Origin: Norana najaformis
Taxonomy: Eukaryota > Annelida > Clitellata > Crassiclitellata > Hormogastridae
Direction of reading: 5' to 3'
Assembly: GCA_964023275.1 (NCBI GenBank)
Contig: OZ029921.1
Coordinates: 10,237,306-10,301,305, forward strand
Length of the DNA stretch: 64,000 bases
The notes beneath the pieces were generated by a model that was not told the origin of the DNA, did not search any database, and was given only the letters and a program-made list of their open reading frames with translations. Shown here piece after piece: positions 36,101 to 44,516 of this stretch. Both the position numbers and the translations under genes were made by a program. The stretch's first letter is position 1. Every line of letters begins with the position of its first letter.

Positions 36101-36393
36101 CAAATGCACGATTTCAATTACAACTATAAGAAGATATGTTAGTATTACATTAAGAAGAAAGCTTTCTTTTGGGGGAAGAAAAAGACTGGTTTACAAAACA
36201 AGTCTTGATGACTGAAAAGAATGGAATTTGGGCAATTTTAACGTAATGCACAAAACAATTTACCAAAGCAGAAAGAATTCATCGGCAAATATAAAATGAA
36301 AGCGCTTACTCTCTTATCCCAGATCAGCAACGGCTTACTTCCGATTGAATACAGAATAGACAAAAATCCGCATTGGTACGTATTTTTGAACAT
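27732..36393 (-). CDS. CFAP20: CFAP20 (Bug22/GTL3) cilia- and flagella-associated protein, five exons, 191 aa
   Basis: Joining 36393-36310, 32420-32341, 29950-29839, 29315-29127 and 27842-27732 on the minus strand gives a continuous 191-residue protein. All GT/AG sites match in phase. It starts [20 protein letters not shown] and contains [40 protein letters not shown] and [11 protein letters not shown]. The end reads [14 protein letters not shown] and closes KERK. It is colinear with vertebrate CFAP20 (193 aa) along its full length and needs no insertions of note. By family knowledge CFAP20 is a conserved axonemal and basal-body protein, an inner-junction component that binds along doublet microtubules and affects tubulin modification and beating. 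The introns total about 8 kb and hold a LINE, a foldback element and microsatellites. No sign of pseudogenisation is seen. Confidence 0.97.
28018..28330. repeat. foldback (MITE-like) element in CFAP20 intron 4
   Basis: Two arms of about 140 nt (28021-28162 and 28189-28328) are inverted complements with scattered mismatches. Matching blocks include CTAGTGATTATCAAGCACTG and TTATCTAACTAACACACAGT in the left arm. The loop is about 26 nt. No coding capacity is seen. Being in an intron, it would be transcribed as a long hairpin. Confidence 0.85.
29127..29315 (-). CDS. CFAP20: CFAP20 exon 4
   Basis: The acceptor TGTGTAG| is followed by [17 protein letters not shown]. The exon ends at TIRVQ with donor CAG|GTAACC, phase 0. 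Confidence 0.95.
29396..29720. repeat. degenerate AGGTAAA/GGTTAAA purine-rich tract in CFAP20 intron 3
   Basis: Loose repeats of AGGTAAAG and GGTTAAAGT give a strongly purine-rich plus strand, hence a pyrimidine-rich transcribed intron. It fills most of the 523-bp intron. Confidence 0.6.
29839..29950 (-). CDS. CFAP20: CFAP20 exon 3
   Basis: The acceptor GTCTTTAG|T completes the Ala codon from exon 2. The exon encodes [20 protein letters not shown] through FEVQ. The donor is CAG|GTCTGT, phase 0. Confidence 0.94.
30064..30146 (-). mobile_element. 83-bp tRNA-like element with 11-bp terminal inverted repeats
   Basis: The ends GATGCAGTGCA and TGCACTGCATC are perfect inverted complements. On the minus strand the interior has a tRNA-like A-box region (TGGTTTATTGATGTGCG) and a B box (GGGTTTGAACCC) with its stem. 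Extra bases between T-arm and acceptor stem argue against an intact tRNA gene. It is best read as a tRNA relic or SINE head. Confidence 0.5.
30310..30390 (+). mobile_element. SINE or LINE 3' end relic
   Basis: Ends AAAAGGCGCTGCATAAATAG followed by short ATAC repeats. This is the same 3' signature found on the SINEs and LINEs of the window. Confidence 0.45.
30680..32125 (-). mobile_element. CR1/L2-like LINE, shortened and inactive, in CFAP20 intron 2
   Basis: Reading down the minus strand, an endonuclease end near 32050 (TWAIHLIS in the place of GHTLDLIIT) is followed by LIDLSAAFD (about 31600) of the reverse transcriptase. The C-terminus follows at 31106-30741 ([33 protein letters not shown]). 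The 3' end is GGCATTTTATAAATGACGG with an (ATTACA)n tail near 30685. In-frame stops and missing core segments mark it as dead. Confidence 0.8.
32341..32420 (-). CDS. CFAP20: CFAP20 exon 2
   Basis: The acceptor TTGCTAG| is followed by [20 protein letters not shown]. The donor GC|GTAAGT is phase 2. Confidence 0.95.
32900..32955 (+). mobile_element. LINE/SINE 3' end relic
   Basis: The plus strand reads GTGGTGCTGTATAAATG and then ATTACATTAC, another diverged copy of the common 3' end. Confidence 0.4.
33030..33195. repeat. compound trinucleotide array (GAT)n(GGT)n(GCT)n(AAT)n
   Basis: Successive GAT, GGT, GCT and AAT arrays join without spacer. The poly-Asn and poly-Tyr frames are artefacts. Confidence 0.95.
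33406..34187 (+). CDS. two orphan ORFs, antisense in CFAP20 intron 1
   Basis: A 462-nt frame (33406-33867) overlaps by four bases a 324-nt frame (33864-34187) in another phase. Base composition is clearly more GC-rich than the surroundings and looks coding-like. The second frame begins [18 protein letters not shown] and repeats a KIKE-type motif, while an alternative frame has [18 protein letters not shown]. The product is unknown. A decayed gene, a retroelement ORF1 or a processed pseudogene are all possible. No known domain is visible. Confidence 0.3.
34350..35215 (-). mobile_element. CR1/L2-like LINE 3' portion
   Basis: Reading down from 35150, the minus strand encodes [18 protein letters not shown], then [20 protein letters not shown] and [11 protein letters not shown] (about 34700). 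A 3' UTR and GGCGCTGTAGAAATTCTCGA with an ATTACGAT tail at 34355 follow. It carries the most complete RT C-terminus in this family here. Stops are few but present. Confidence 0.8.
35215..35345. repeat. AAT/AAC trinucleotide-rich stretch
   Basis: Interrupted AAT, AAC and ATA triplets directly follow the LINE remnant. Confidence 0.7.
35700..36130 (+). mobile_element. LINE C-terminal remnant
   Basis: Plus-strand translation gives LHWLQVQL near 35755, then [28 protein letters not shown] and LFRKRLKPF (35850-36050). These match the ORF2 C-terminus of the CR1/L2-like family. It ends 180 bp before the end of CFAP20 exon 1. Confidence 0.6.
36310..36393 (-). CDS. CFAP20: CFAP20 exon 1
   Basis: Begins at the ATG at 36391-36393 and encodes 28 residues ending LLIWDKR. 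The donor is AGA|GTAAGC, phase 0. Confidence 0.95.
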
Positions 36394-36582
36394 TTTTGTC
36401 TGTTTACTTCGAAATATTCTATAATTTAATTTAAATAATCCTCATCTAAAGAACAAATTCAAATGGCCGTCTGTTAAAGTAGCATTTCCATAGTATTGAT
36501 TACGTCACAAAACAGTAAATATGACGCCATCAAACTATGGGTAAACTAACAAGCTCACAACTACTATTGCAGAACTCTAGCG

Positions 36583-36820
36583 CTTTTAACATAATCGTAA
36601 ACGTAATCTCGAGATTTCTTCAGCGCCCAACGAAAACTATGTCGCGGGAACCAGCTTATTCACAACGCTCAGACAAAACAAAACCGATAGGCAAAGTGTT
36701 CGGTTCCAGGTCAAGATCCAGAAGTCCGGCAGGCAGACAGGCAGTCAGACGGCTGAGGTGGATAGTGTTTGAAATGGAGCGGGAAGAGAGATAAAGGGAA
36801 GAGGAAGAATCAGGATTAAT
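36583..36820 (-). mobile_element. LINE 3' end fragment upstream of CFAP20
   Basis: The same 3' terminus as at 34355 (AACGTAATCTCGAGATTTCT, CAGCGCCCAACGAAAAC), lying about 190 bp upstream of the CFAP20 ATG and so close to its promoter. Confidence 0.7.
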
Positions 36821-37199
36821 AGGTCTCTATGTTAACAGCAAGTACTGCCCTCATTAAACTACCGAACTCTAACATTGAACTCCAACGCAAAACAATCCCT
36901 CAACAAACTCATTACTGCAGCTGGCTGGATCCAACAGTTTAACGACATCGTATGACATTAACGCCGTTGACGTCGATAGGAAATTTTTTACAGTTCTCAT
37001 TGTTGGGCATATTGCAGTCATTACTTAAACGAAGATAAGGTGGACAAATGTTTATTAGCGCTTTCAGAAAAATTTTCCTGCTTGGTGTGTCCCGTTAAAG
37101 ACACATCTGCTAATTGTCTTCAGCAGCAAAAAGGCCTATATTAACAGCAATTGACTGTCGAGAAATTAGGCTACACACTGGCAATGTCAACAATTTACT

Positions 37200-37455
37200 T
37201 CGTCAGCGACTTCAAATCTTGGAAATTCGTTGAATCCGTATAGTGTCCTCAACTTTAATTTGGACAAGTCGAATGCTGTCGTCTTTTCTCGAATGCACAG
37301 CGATTATTCTTCCAAGTGGTCAATCGTCCCCACTCCTACTGATTCCGGATCGATAACCAACACCACATCTCGGTTCAGAGTTCTTAATTTCTTTCGCTCT
37401 GACAATTCAGGCAGTCAACATATCAACCAACGATGCCTAAGTGTCTTATCAACTT
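37200..37455 (+). mobile_element. possible LINE reverse transcriptase scrap
   Basis: The frame contains LNFNLDKSNAVVFSRMHS, resembling the LN-LDKSKAVVF stretch downstream of the RT catalytic box. No other motif is clear. Confidence 0.4.
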
Positions 37456-37550
37456 TGTAATTGTAATTAGGTACTTCTATAGCGCCGATGTCTAATGCAC
37501 AAGGCATCAACCGATGGCGCACCAAAAATCAAGCCGCAGTCAGGTCTTTG
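37436..37550 (-). mobile_element. SINE core copy D with ATTAC-type tail
   Basis: The minus strand reads GCGCCATCGGTTGATGCC and GGCGCTATAGAAGTACC followed by AATTACAATTAC. This is the same core as SINEs A-C but with a LINE-like tail. Confidence 0.6.
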
Positions 37551-37559
37551 TCCAAAAGT

Positions 37560-37990
37560 CGGTCCGATGGACTGAACCCGTCTCCAACATCTACTTGAGT
37601 GACTTGCTTTCTATCTTTGATACATCAGACGCGAATCGTTCTCCCAAATGACCATATAGAAAATGATTTGGAGTCAACGGCGCCATGTCATGCTGGTCAG
37701 CTGATACGTACACCAAAGGCTTCGAATTTAGAAGAGCTTCGACTCCAATGAATCGGCTCATCAGTGTATCATAGGTGATATCAAGTGTAGCATGTGAGGC
37801 TTGACTTGTTGCTTTGATCACAGTTTCAAAACACACCTCCGAATTGAGTGCGGCAGGATGATGAAAGCTCCACTTTGTCCTTCGCTTAATTAACCGTCGC
37901 CTGAACAATATTTGGCTGGTCATATTCTCTGAGCTCCAGCTGAGCTCCCTTAAAGTTTCCACCGTATTCTGAATTTATTTCCTTTGTCAG
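37560..37990 (-). mobile_element. BEL/Pao retrotransposon integrase C-terminal remnant
   Basis: The minus strand encodes NFKGAQLELRE (about 37950), then GVEALLNSKPLVYVSADQHD and APLTPNHFLYGH (37740-37650). The EA-LNSRPL...S-D...PLTPNH-L series is characteristic of the BEL/Pao integrase end. A frameshift and stop near 37880 disable it. No LTRs were recognised. Confidence 0.75.
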
Positions 37991-37999
37991 ACCACAAGG

Positions 38000-38550
38000 A
38001 TTCACGAAGCGAAAAAAGGCGTTTAAGAAAGAATCTGTATCAAAGCCAAAAGCCATTTCCACCAAGTAATCCTATAGTACCAACACATGACTGAGCGCAA
38101 AGTATTTTAAGCAACGAGTTGAACACCAGAAGACTACATCTAGAATACCAATACACCGATTATGTTAGGATGCACATAACTGATGCAGTCACACTTAAGA
38201 CTTATGCTAATGATGCAATATTTTATTAGAAAACCGGTTCGAACACTTATTCCCATTATTCAAACGCTAGGCTTACCCCCAATATTTTCATAAATTACAT
38301 GCACCCATTATCGCGTTGGGTATTTGGTCTGCAGACTCTGTTATGATCTAACGAATCTATCTGCATATAAAGGGAGAGGCGAGATAGTTTATTACGTCGC
38401 TCACATTAATTGAAAGTTAAGTTTACATCGATGTGCAAAACCGTACTTACTACCCGAAATTAGCGCCTCTAGTGACCGACGTAGAGCGCATATTATTGCC
38501 AACCAGCAAAAGCGAATGCAAAAAGTGCCGACCTGTGAGGTAATTGCATT
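38000..38550. other. non-coding, no gene seen
   Basis: No coding frame or repeat that I can identify. Confidence 0.4.
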
Positions 38551-38555
38551 CATAA

Positions 38556-39090
38556 TCATAATCGTAAACTCGAGATTTCTACAGCGCTCAATGAAAACTA
38601 AGTCGCGAGTCAAGCTTATTTACAGGCGCTCAGTCAAAACAAATTAGATAGGCAAGCAAGGTCAGATTCGGTTCCAGATCAAGGTCCAAGGGTCTGCTAG
38701 GCAGACAGTCAGATGGCTACGGTGGATGGCGGTTAGAATTTGAGCAACGAGAGAGGTAAGGAGAAGAGATTCGTATGATGGAATTGGAGTGTTTTCAGTT
38801 TTGAATGAAAGACATGCCCAGAGATGGGAAGAGGTGAACTGCTGATGAGTTCGTATGATGGGTCAGATAGTTAATTGTCGTAATTCTGGCGTGAGTTTAT
38901 TCCAGATATGTGGGGGAGCTATGGCTATTCAGCGATTTCCAAATTTAAGGAGGATGTGTTAGGGCGGAATAGGAGTGGGTTGAACGGAGTGGTTGGATTG
39001 TAAATAAGTCACGAAGATAGGAGGATTGAATGTGTTGCGGGTAAACCATTAGACTTTGTATTCTATTTGTTCACGTATTTTAAGCCGGCA
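38556..39090 (-). mobile_element. LINE 3' portion
   Basis: A diverged copy of the element at 34350, from the ATTATGATTACG-type tail (38556) through the shared 3' UTR to the region encoding the LWNK-like C-terminus near 38900. Confidence 0.7.
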
Positions 39091-39197
39091 CGAGTGAGAG
39101 CGGTACATACGCGAACTACTTACACCTCCGCGCCTCAGATTTGCCAATCTGTGTGACAGTGCCCGCATTACAAATTTTCGTAAAATTATGGTAACAG

Positions 39198-39198
39198 T

Positions 39199-39268
<70 letters not shown>

Positions 39269-39375
39269 TAATAATTAAATAATAATAATAACAACAACAA
39301 TAATAATAATAATAACAACAACAACAATAATAATAATAACAACAACAACAAGAATAACAGTAACAATAATATTAA
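39198..39375. repeat. (AAT)n/(AAC)n trinucleotide array
   Basis: Long AAT run with AAC interruptions. The poly-Ile and poly-Leu frames are artefacts. Confidence 0.95.
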
Positions 39376-39540
39376 TAGTAACACAGATTTCTTCATACAA
39401 ACTCATAATACCGATGCATAAGAACTTCGATCACAGTTGATGCATATACGGCCTCTGTTCCCGTGTCATACTTGTAGATTCTCACGTATGGACTTTTGAG
39501 CACCGATCCGAACTGCCCCAACAGAAACGTCAAGTGTAGG

Positions 39541-39852
39541 GCATATGAAGCTTATGTAACGATATTCCCATGTATCATGTGTAGGACATATGAAGCTCAT
39601 GTAGCGATATTCCCATGTGTCATGTTTAGGGCATATGAAGCTCATGTAACGATATTCCCATGTGTCATGTGTAGGACATATGAAGCTCATGTAACGATAT
39701 TCCCATGTGTCATGTGTAGGGCATCTGAAGCTCATGTAACGATGTTCCCACGTGTCATGTGAAGGGCATATGAAGCTCATGTAACGATATTCCCATGTGT
39801 CATGTGTAGGGCATATGAAGCTCGTGTAACGATATTCCCATGTGGGCTTCAT
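39541..39852. repeat. 7 x 45-bp minisatellite
   Basis: Units start at 39541, 39586, 39631, 39676, 39721, 39766 and 39811, each with the core CATATGAAGCTCATGTAACG. The 45-bp period keeps frame, so both strands show open frames with a 15-residue repeat (minus strand: EYRYMSFICPTHDTW). Coding use is not supported by any flanking gene. Confidence 0.93.
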
Positions 39853-39865
39853 ATGTCATGTCATG

Positions 39866-40890
39866 TCATGCACCAACGTCGCTGCGCGACGGTTGGCTAC
39901 ATGAATGGACTAGAGCTCTCCATTGACGCCTATTGCGTGCAGCGGCGAGAAGATAAGAACCGGAAAGGTTAGTCCAGGAAAGAATATTGTCGATCCAGTT
40001 AATTTGGGGTCTGCCACGGTGTCGATAGCCTTCAACGTGACCCAGAATGATGGAATTTTCTATGGAATCTTGAGGAAGTCTAATGATGTGACCAAAATAG
40101 CGGAGTTTGCGAGCTTTCGTGGAACTCAAGAGCTCGGGGCAAGTTCTAGCAAGGTGATAAACTTGCTCCGTGGTAAGCTTGAGCGTCCAGAGGATGCGCA
40201 GAAGCTTTCGAATGCATTTGTTCTCAAAAATCTGGATTTGCTTCTCTTCAGCTTTTTTGAGCGTCCATGATTCGCACCCATAGGTTGCAACTGACCACAC
40301 CAGGGATTTCATCAAACGAAGTTTGGTTTGAGTGCTGATGGATTTGTTTTTCCAGACCTTCGTGAGTTTTACCATGACTTCCATACCCATGGCCATCGCC
40401 TGAGCACTTTGCGTCGCTTGAAATTTTGCTGCCCAGGTATGTAAAGTTATCAACCTGCTTGAGTTTATCGCCTGCAACTAAAACCTCGAGGACCTCGTCG
40501 GTGTTGGTCATAACTTTCGTTTTCTAAGTATTTATCTTTAAACTGTACTCCTCAGCAGCGGTTTCGACTCTTCGGACGAGTTCCTGGAGTTCCTCCGGTG
40601 AAGTAGCGACCAAGAGGATGTCATCGGCATATCTGAGATTACTGATGACTTTACCGCCGATTCTAAAGCCACCAGTGAATCTGTCCAGCGCTTTACGCAT
40701 CACTTGTTCCGCGAGGATGTTAAATAGGCAAGGAGAGATGTTACAACCTTGTCGAACGCCTTTCTTAACGCGGAACCATTCAGAGGAGATGTTATCAGTT
40801 TTGACGGGTGCGCGTTGTTGTTTGTAGAGGCTCCGTAGCAGTTGGACAAGCTGTGGAGGAAAACCCCTACATATAACATCGCTGTTTGGT
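39866..40890 (-). mobile_element. RTE-like LINE reverse transcriptase, 5'-truncated
   Basis: On the minus strand the order is PPQLVQLLRSLYKQQRAPVK, GVRQGCNISPCLFNI (from 40760), LRYADDILLVA with the catalytic YADD at 40620-40631, and DNFTYLGSKISSDA. These are followed by VWSVATYGCESWTLKK, RKLRYFGHIIRLPQ and RRGRPQINWIDNI. It carries at least one stop and one frameshift (near 40527 and 40430) and lacks the endonuclease. It ends at the 45-bp minisatellite. Confidence 0.85.
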
Positions 40891-40936
40891 TGGTTGCTCG
40901 TTTGAGATCGGTGGTAGAGTCGAGTTTAAATACTGA

Positions 40937-41470
40937 ATGAGATCCGATAAATCTTTTATGAGAAATTCCGCTCCATTGAGTGTTGTCTTGTCTGGCTCTT
41001 CACTGTCCTATAAGTCCTCTCGAAATTACAGCCTGTATAAAAGAGAAGCTAGCAAAGATGAAGAACTTTATGGAATTGAAACGGGCGACGACGAAAGCGA
41101 AGAAATAGGAACTAGCGAGAACGAATTACATCAAAATACGGGAGGTCCACAGTCGTTGTCAAAAAAGGCTTTTGTAGAAATTCTTTACCTGTTGAACCTT
41201 AACTTGTTGGCTGGAACGAAGGCTGGGGTGTCGAGCACTGCGGACAAGTAGCAAGCCAACGTGATAGAGAGTATTAAGTCAGTCGTGTGTTATGGATTGA
41301 ACTGAAACTTGGAAGAGAATTCGGGGAATTCGAAGAAAGTTGGACGGACTGAAACCGAATGCAGTCGCCACCGGTAGAGTTCTTCATGCGCTGGTTGAGA
41401 AGTATGAACGGAGATGCAACTACGCCATATGCTCGGATTTTAAGTCCACAGCATTCGTATAAATCAGAAA
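40937..41470 (+). CDS. unrecognised coding-like segment
   Basis: The frame 40937-41251 (104 codons) has an acidic middle (GIETGDDESEEIGTSENE). A further frame near 41310-41470 encodes LDGLKPNAVATGRVLHALVE and YAICSDFKSTAFV. The two are not in one phase. No family is recognised. It may be a decayed mobile-element ORF. Confidence 0.25.
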
Positions 41471-41479
41471 TCGTCTTTC

Positions 41480-43640
41480 TTGAGAGTTTGTTTTCTTTCG
41501 ATGACTTTACTGAACAACTGTAAGACAGTTGCTTTTGAACCTGACCAAGGAAGGGTCGTTGTAAGCAAAAATATGTAAATAGTCTTTATGGAGTTATTGA
41601 AAACAGAAACTGGCTTTTGCTAGAAAATTGAAAACGAATTTGCAAGAATCGTTAATCCGCCACATTTTTTTAATGAAAATTTGTCGGATTAATGAGTACC
41701 TGGTCAGCTGTATCCTTAGAGACACATTACATCTTTTTTATTGAACATTATAACTCCGTTTTATCTTGATTTGTGAAAGCTTACCATACAGTGGTACAGG
41801 ATAATGTCATTTAGTTTATTGAAAACGAAAAAGCCTGTTATGTGATTCCCATACTTTTCAGTCAGCAGTTTTTAAGGGTTTTGTCTTTATACTATCCCAG
41901 AATTTGGTTTGCCTCATCCAAAAGTCAACATTTTCAAATGGTGCCGTTCGATCACTTTTCGATGAGACCTACTACATTCAGCTACTGGGATTCAAACATG
42001 CAAGTGGCCTACTGGGATTCAAACATTTTGCGATTCGTTTTGCATTGGGAGCGAACTCTTTCGTTGCAATTTTGGTGCAAACGCGAATTTGGCTGATTAG
42101 GGGATAGAGTGGACCTGTACATCACCGAACAAGGACATAAAAGCCGAAAATGACCTCCCATTCGACATTCAAATAACATCGGATACCGAAAAATATGAGG
42201 TATAAAGTCTTAGCTTATGCTCTAAGCGTAGACTTAAAACGGACTTTAAACAAATAAGAAAGCCAAACTGAAGTATATTATATATATAACGATCAGCAGG
42301 CACTTGTGATGGGAATTTTGAAGATTATATTCACGAAAAAGAACAGAATGACGAGAAAAAAATTTGCTTGATTTAAGAAAGAAGTAACGCAGAAAAATGA
42401 ATGACATCAACGGCCTTTGTTGGCCCTAAACAGCACCAATTCTTCCTTTTCGGATATGAGCATCTACAATGGCTGAGGCACACTGTAGCCTGATCAGTGA
42501 GCATGTACAGTCATTTTATGGTGTTAAATGTTTAAGTGATGTACGAGAACTTGGAAGCTTTTGCTGAAGTGCCGATCTGTCAGTCTGGTAAAAAGAATAC
42601 CGCTCTTTAGAAGTGACCAAAATACGCACCTATAATGAGATAGCTCTTGTCCAAGAAGAGCTTTAGTAATTGCTTCAACTCCAATAAATAAAATTTGAAC
42701 TCGTAACTTTTAATTGATTGACAAAATATAATGTTTATAGCAAATTGAAATAATCTTAACTACAGGTTTGACCACAACGTTAGACAAAATGCAACAATAG
42801 CCTACAACATGCAACTTCAAAAGCACAACGTAACGATTTTAAACGTTTAGGCCTAAGCATTGACCCATTAACACGAATATAAATACAATGCGCCATATTG
42901 AATGTCTATGAAAGTGCAAGAGTTTAGAATATGTAAGAGAATGACGGTTTAATTTTGACGTTCGTCATAAGAAGATAGCTGCATGTATACAAGAAGGCTT
43001 CTTGGATTGTCATCCTGAACTTCTCAGTGATTTTTGTAGCCCTAATTGAAACAAGTTACACGCAAAGCAATAGTTATCTTCGCAATATCGTATGGTTGGT
43101 GACGAAAATTAATTTGACAGTGACTGTCGTTCTATACAAATAGAATGCATATAAATAGATATCTTCATATTAGCGACAGTAGTGTATGCCAAGCCTGTAG
43201 TACAGACATCTTGAAGCAATTCAACAGATAGATTACAGAGAGAAGGTTAAGCTAAGTATGAAGTTCAACCGATCATGGTGTTCGAAAAAAGAACAGACGC
43301 ATGCTATGTTTGTTAAAGTCAAAATCATAGAATAAATAAATAATCGCTAATAAATAGAACCAAATGAGTGGGATTGTCTTCGAAAACACTTCCCCATTTT
43401 TGCTTTAGAAAGTTCTGTGGAATACTCTTAGAAAACGTCTTCACGACACAACATAGAAAAAGTCGCAAAATCGTTCTTTGGCAATAAAAGAAAAATATAA
43501 CAATAAAATATGTTTGAATTTCCCTACTTTGCCCGGCACACTTTGATTTTCAGCCTAAGTTGGTTTTTTAAAGTTTAGATGTAGAACCTATTCCCTAAGT
43601 TTTATCACTCGCTTATTAACTGCCGTGGTGATCAACATTA
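41480..43640. other. AT-rich non-coding stretch
   Basis: No gene or named repeat is seen over about 2 kb. Confidence 0.45.
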
Positions 43641-43649
43641 TAAAAAATC

Positions 43650-43760
43650 TAATCTAAAGACTCCTATAGTGCCGTTTTCACAATGCCCAAGGCATCAGTC
43701 GATGGTCGCTTCAAATGAAAATCGCGATCAAAATCATAAGTCGTTGGAGACCCTACGCTA
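43650..43760 (-). mobile_element. SINE core copy E
   Basis: The minus strand reads GCGACCATCGACTGATGCC, GGGCATTG, then GGCACTATAGGAGTC. This is a diverged copy of the core at 37436. Confidence 0.5.
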
Positions 43761-43769
43761 CAAGGGATT

Positions 43770-44510
43770 ATTTTACATACAGATTCTCATGTGTTTGTCT
43801 CATTTCAATTCTGAATTTTCTTCTATGAAATCCCAAAGCTTTTAACTAATGCATCTTTGCTACTATTTCGGTAAAAGAGTTCTTATTATCGATAGAAACC
43901 TGTTTAGCTCAAAGACCAGCAAACGTCTGTTTTCCGTTATATGCACCTATCCGTAACTTGCAATCTTGCCTGTTAAAGAAGGGTCGTTCGACGCCTTAAG
44001 CAATAAGAGGACGCTATATATTCATATTAAAAGGTTTGTCAAGATGTGGGCCAAGTATTCTCTCCAGTCTTTAAGATCGCCTTCCTCGATATTCCATGGG
44101 GCATGTTTGACGCTTATCTTCTTTGTTGCTGTCACCAGCATTTCGTGAATGTTTTCTCCATTTTCCAAGCTTGTTTTGGCTTATATTTATAACCACCTAA
44201 CTTAGTAGTGAGTCGACCTTTCCTTCCGAGATCTGCACATCAGGCAATGCAGCATCTCCGCAAATCTTTGACTATAGTTAAAGATAGGACCATAGATCGC
44301 CGCTTCTGTGCTAAAAGTAATTCCTCTCATTCTTTCTTCCATAACTTCCCGAACCCAAGGTAACTGGAAAGTAGATCTTCTTCTCTGCGACTGATTATGT
44401 GTACAAAGTTAATTTACTTCTTTCTTTTAGGTAGTTCTTGTTTGCATTTGCCCCAATTTCCTAATTCCCTTCAGCGAGGAGGATTCTGCTGCGAAGGATG
44501 TAAATCGTAC
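43770..44510. other. probable 3' UTR or flank of ADCY9
   Basis: No separate gene is recognised. No clear polyadenylation signal was found close to the ADCY9 stop. Confidence 0.4.
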
Positions 44511-44516
44511 CTTCGC

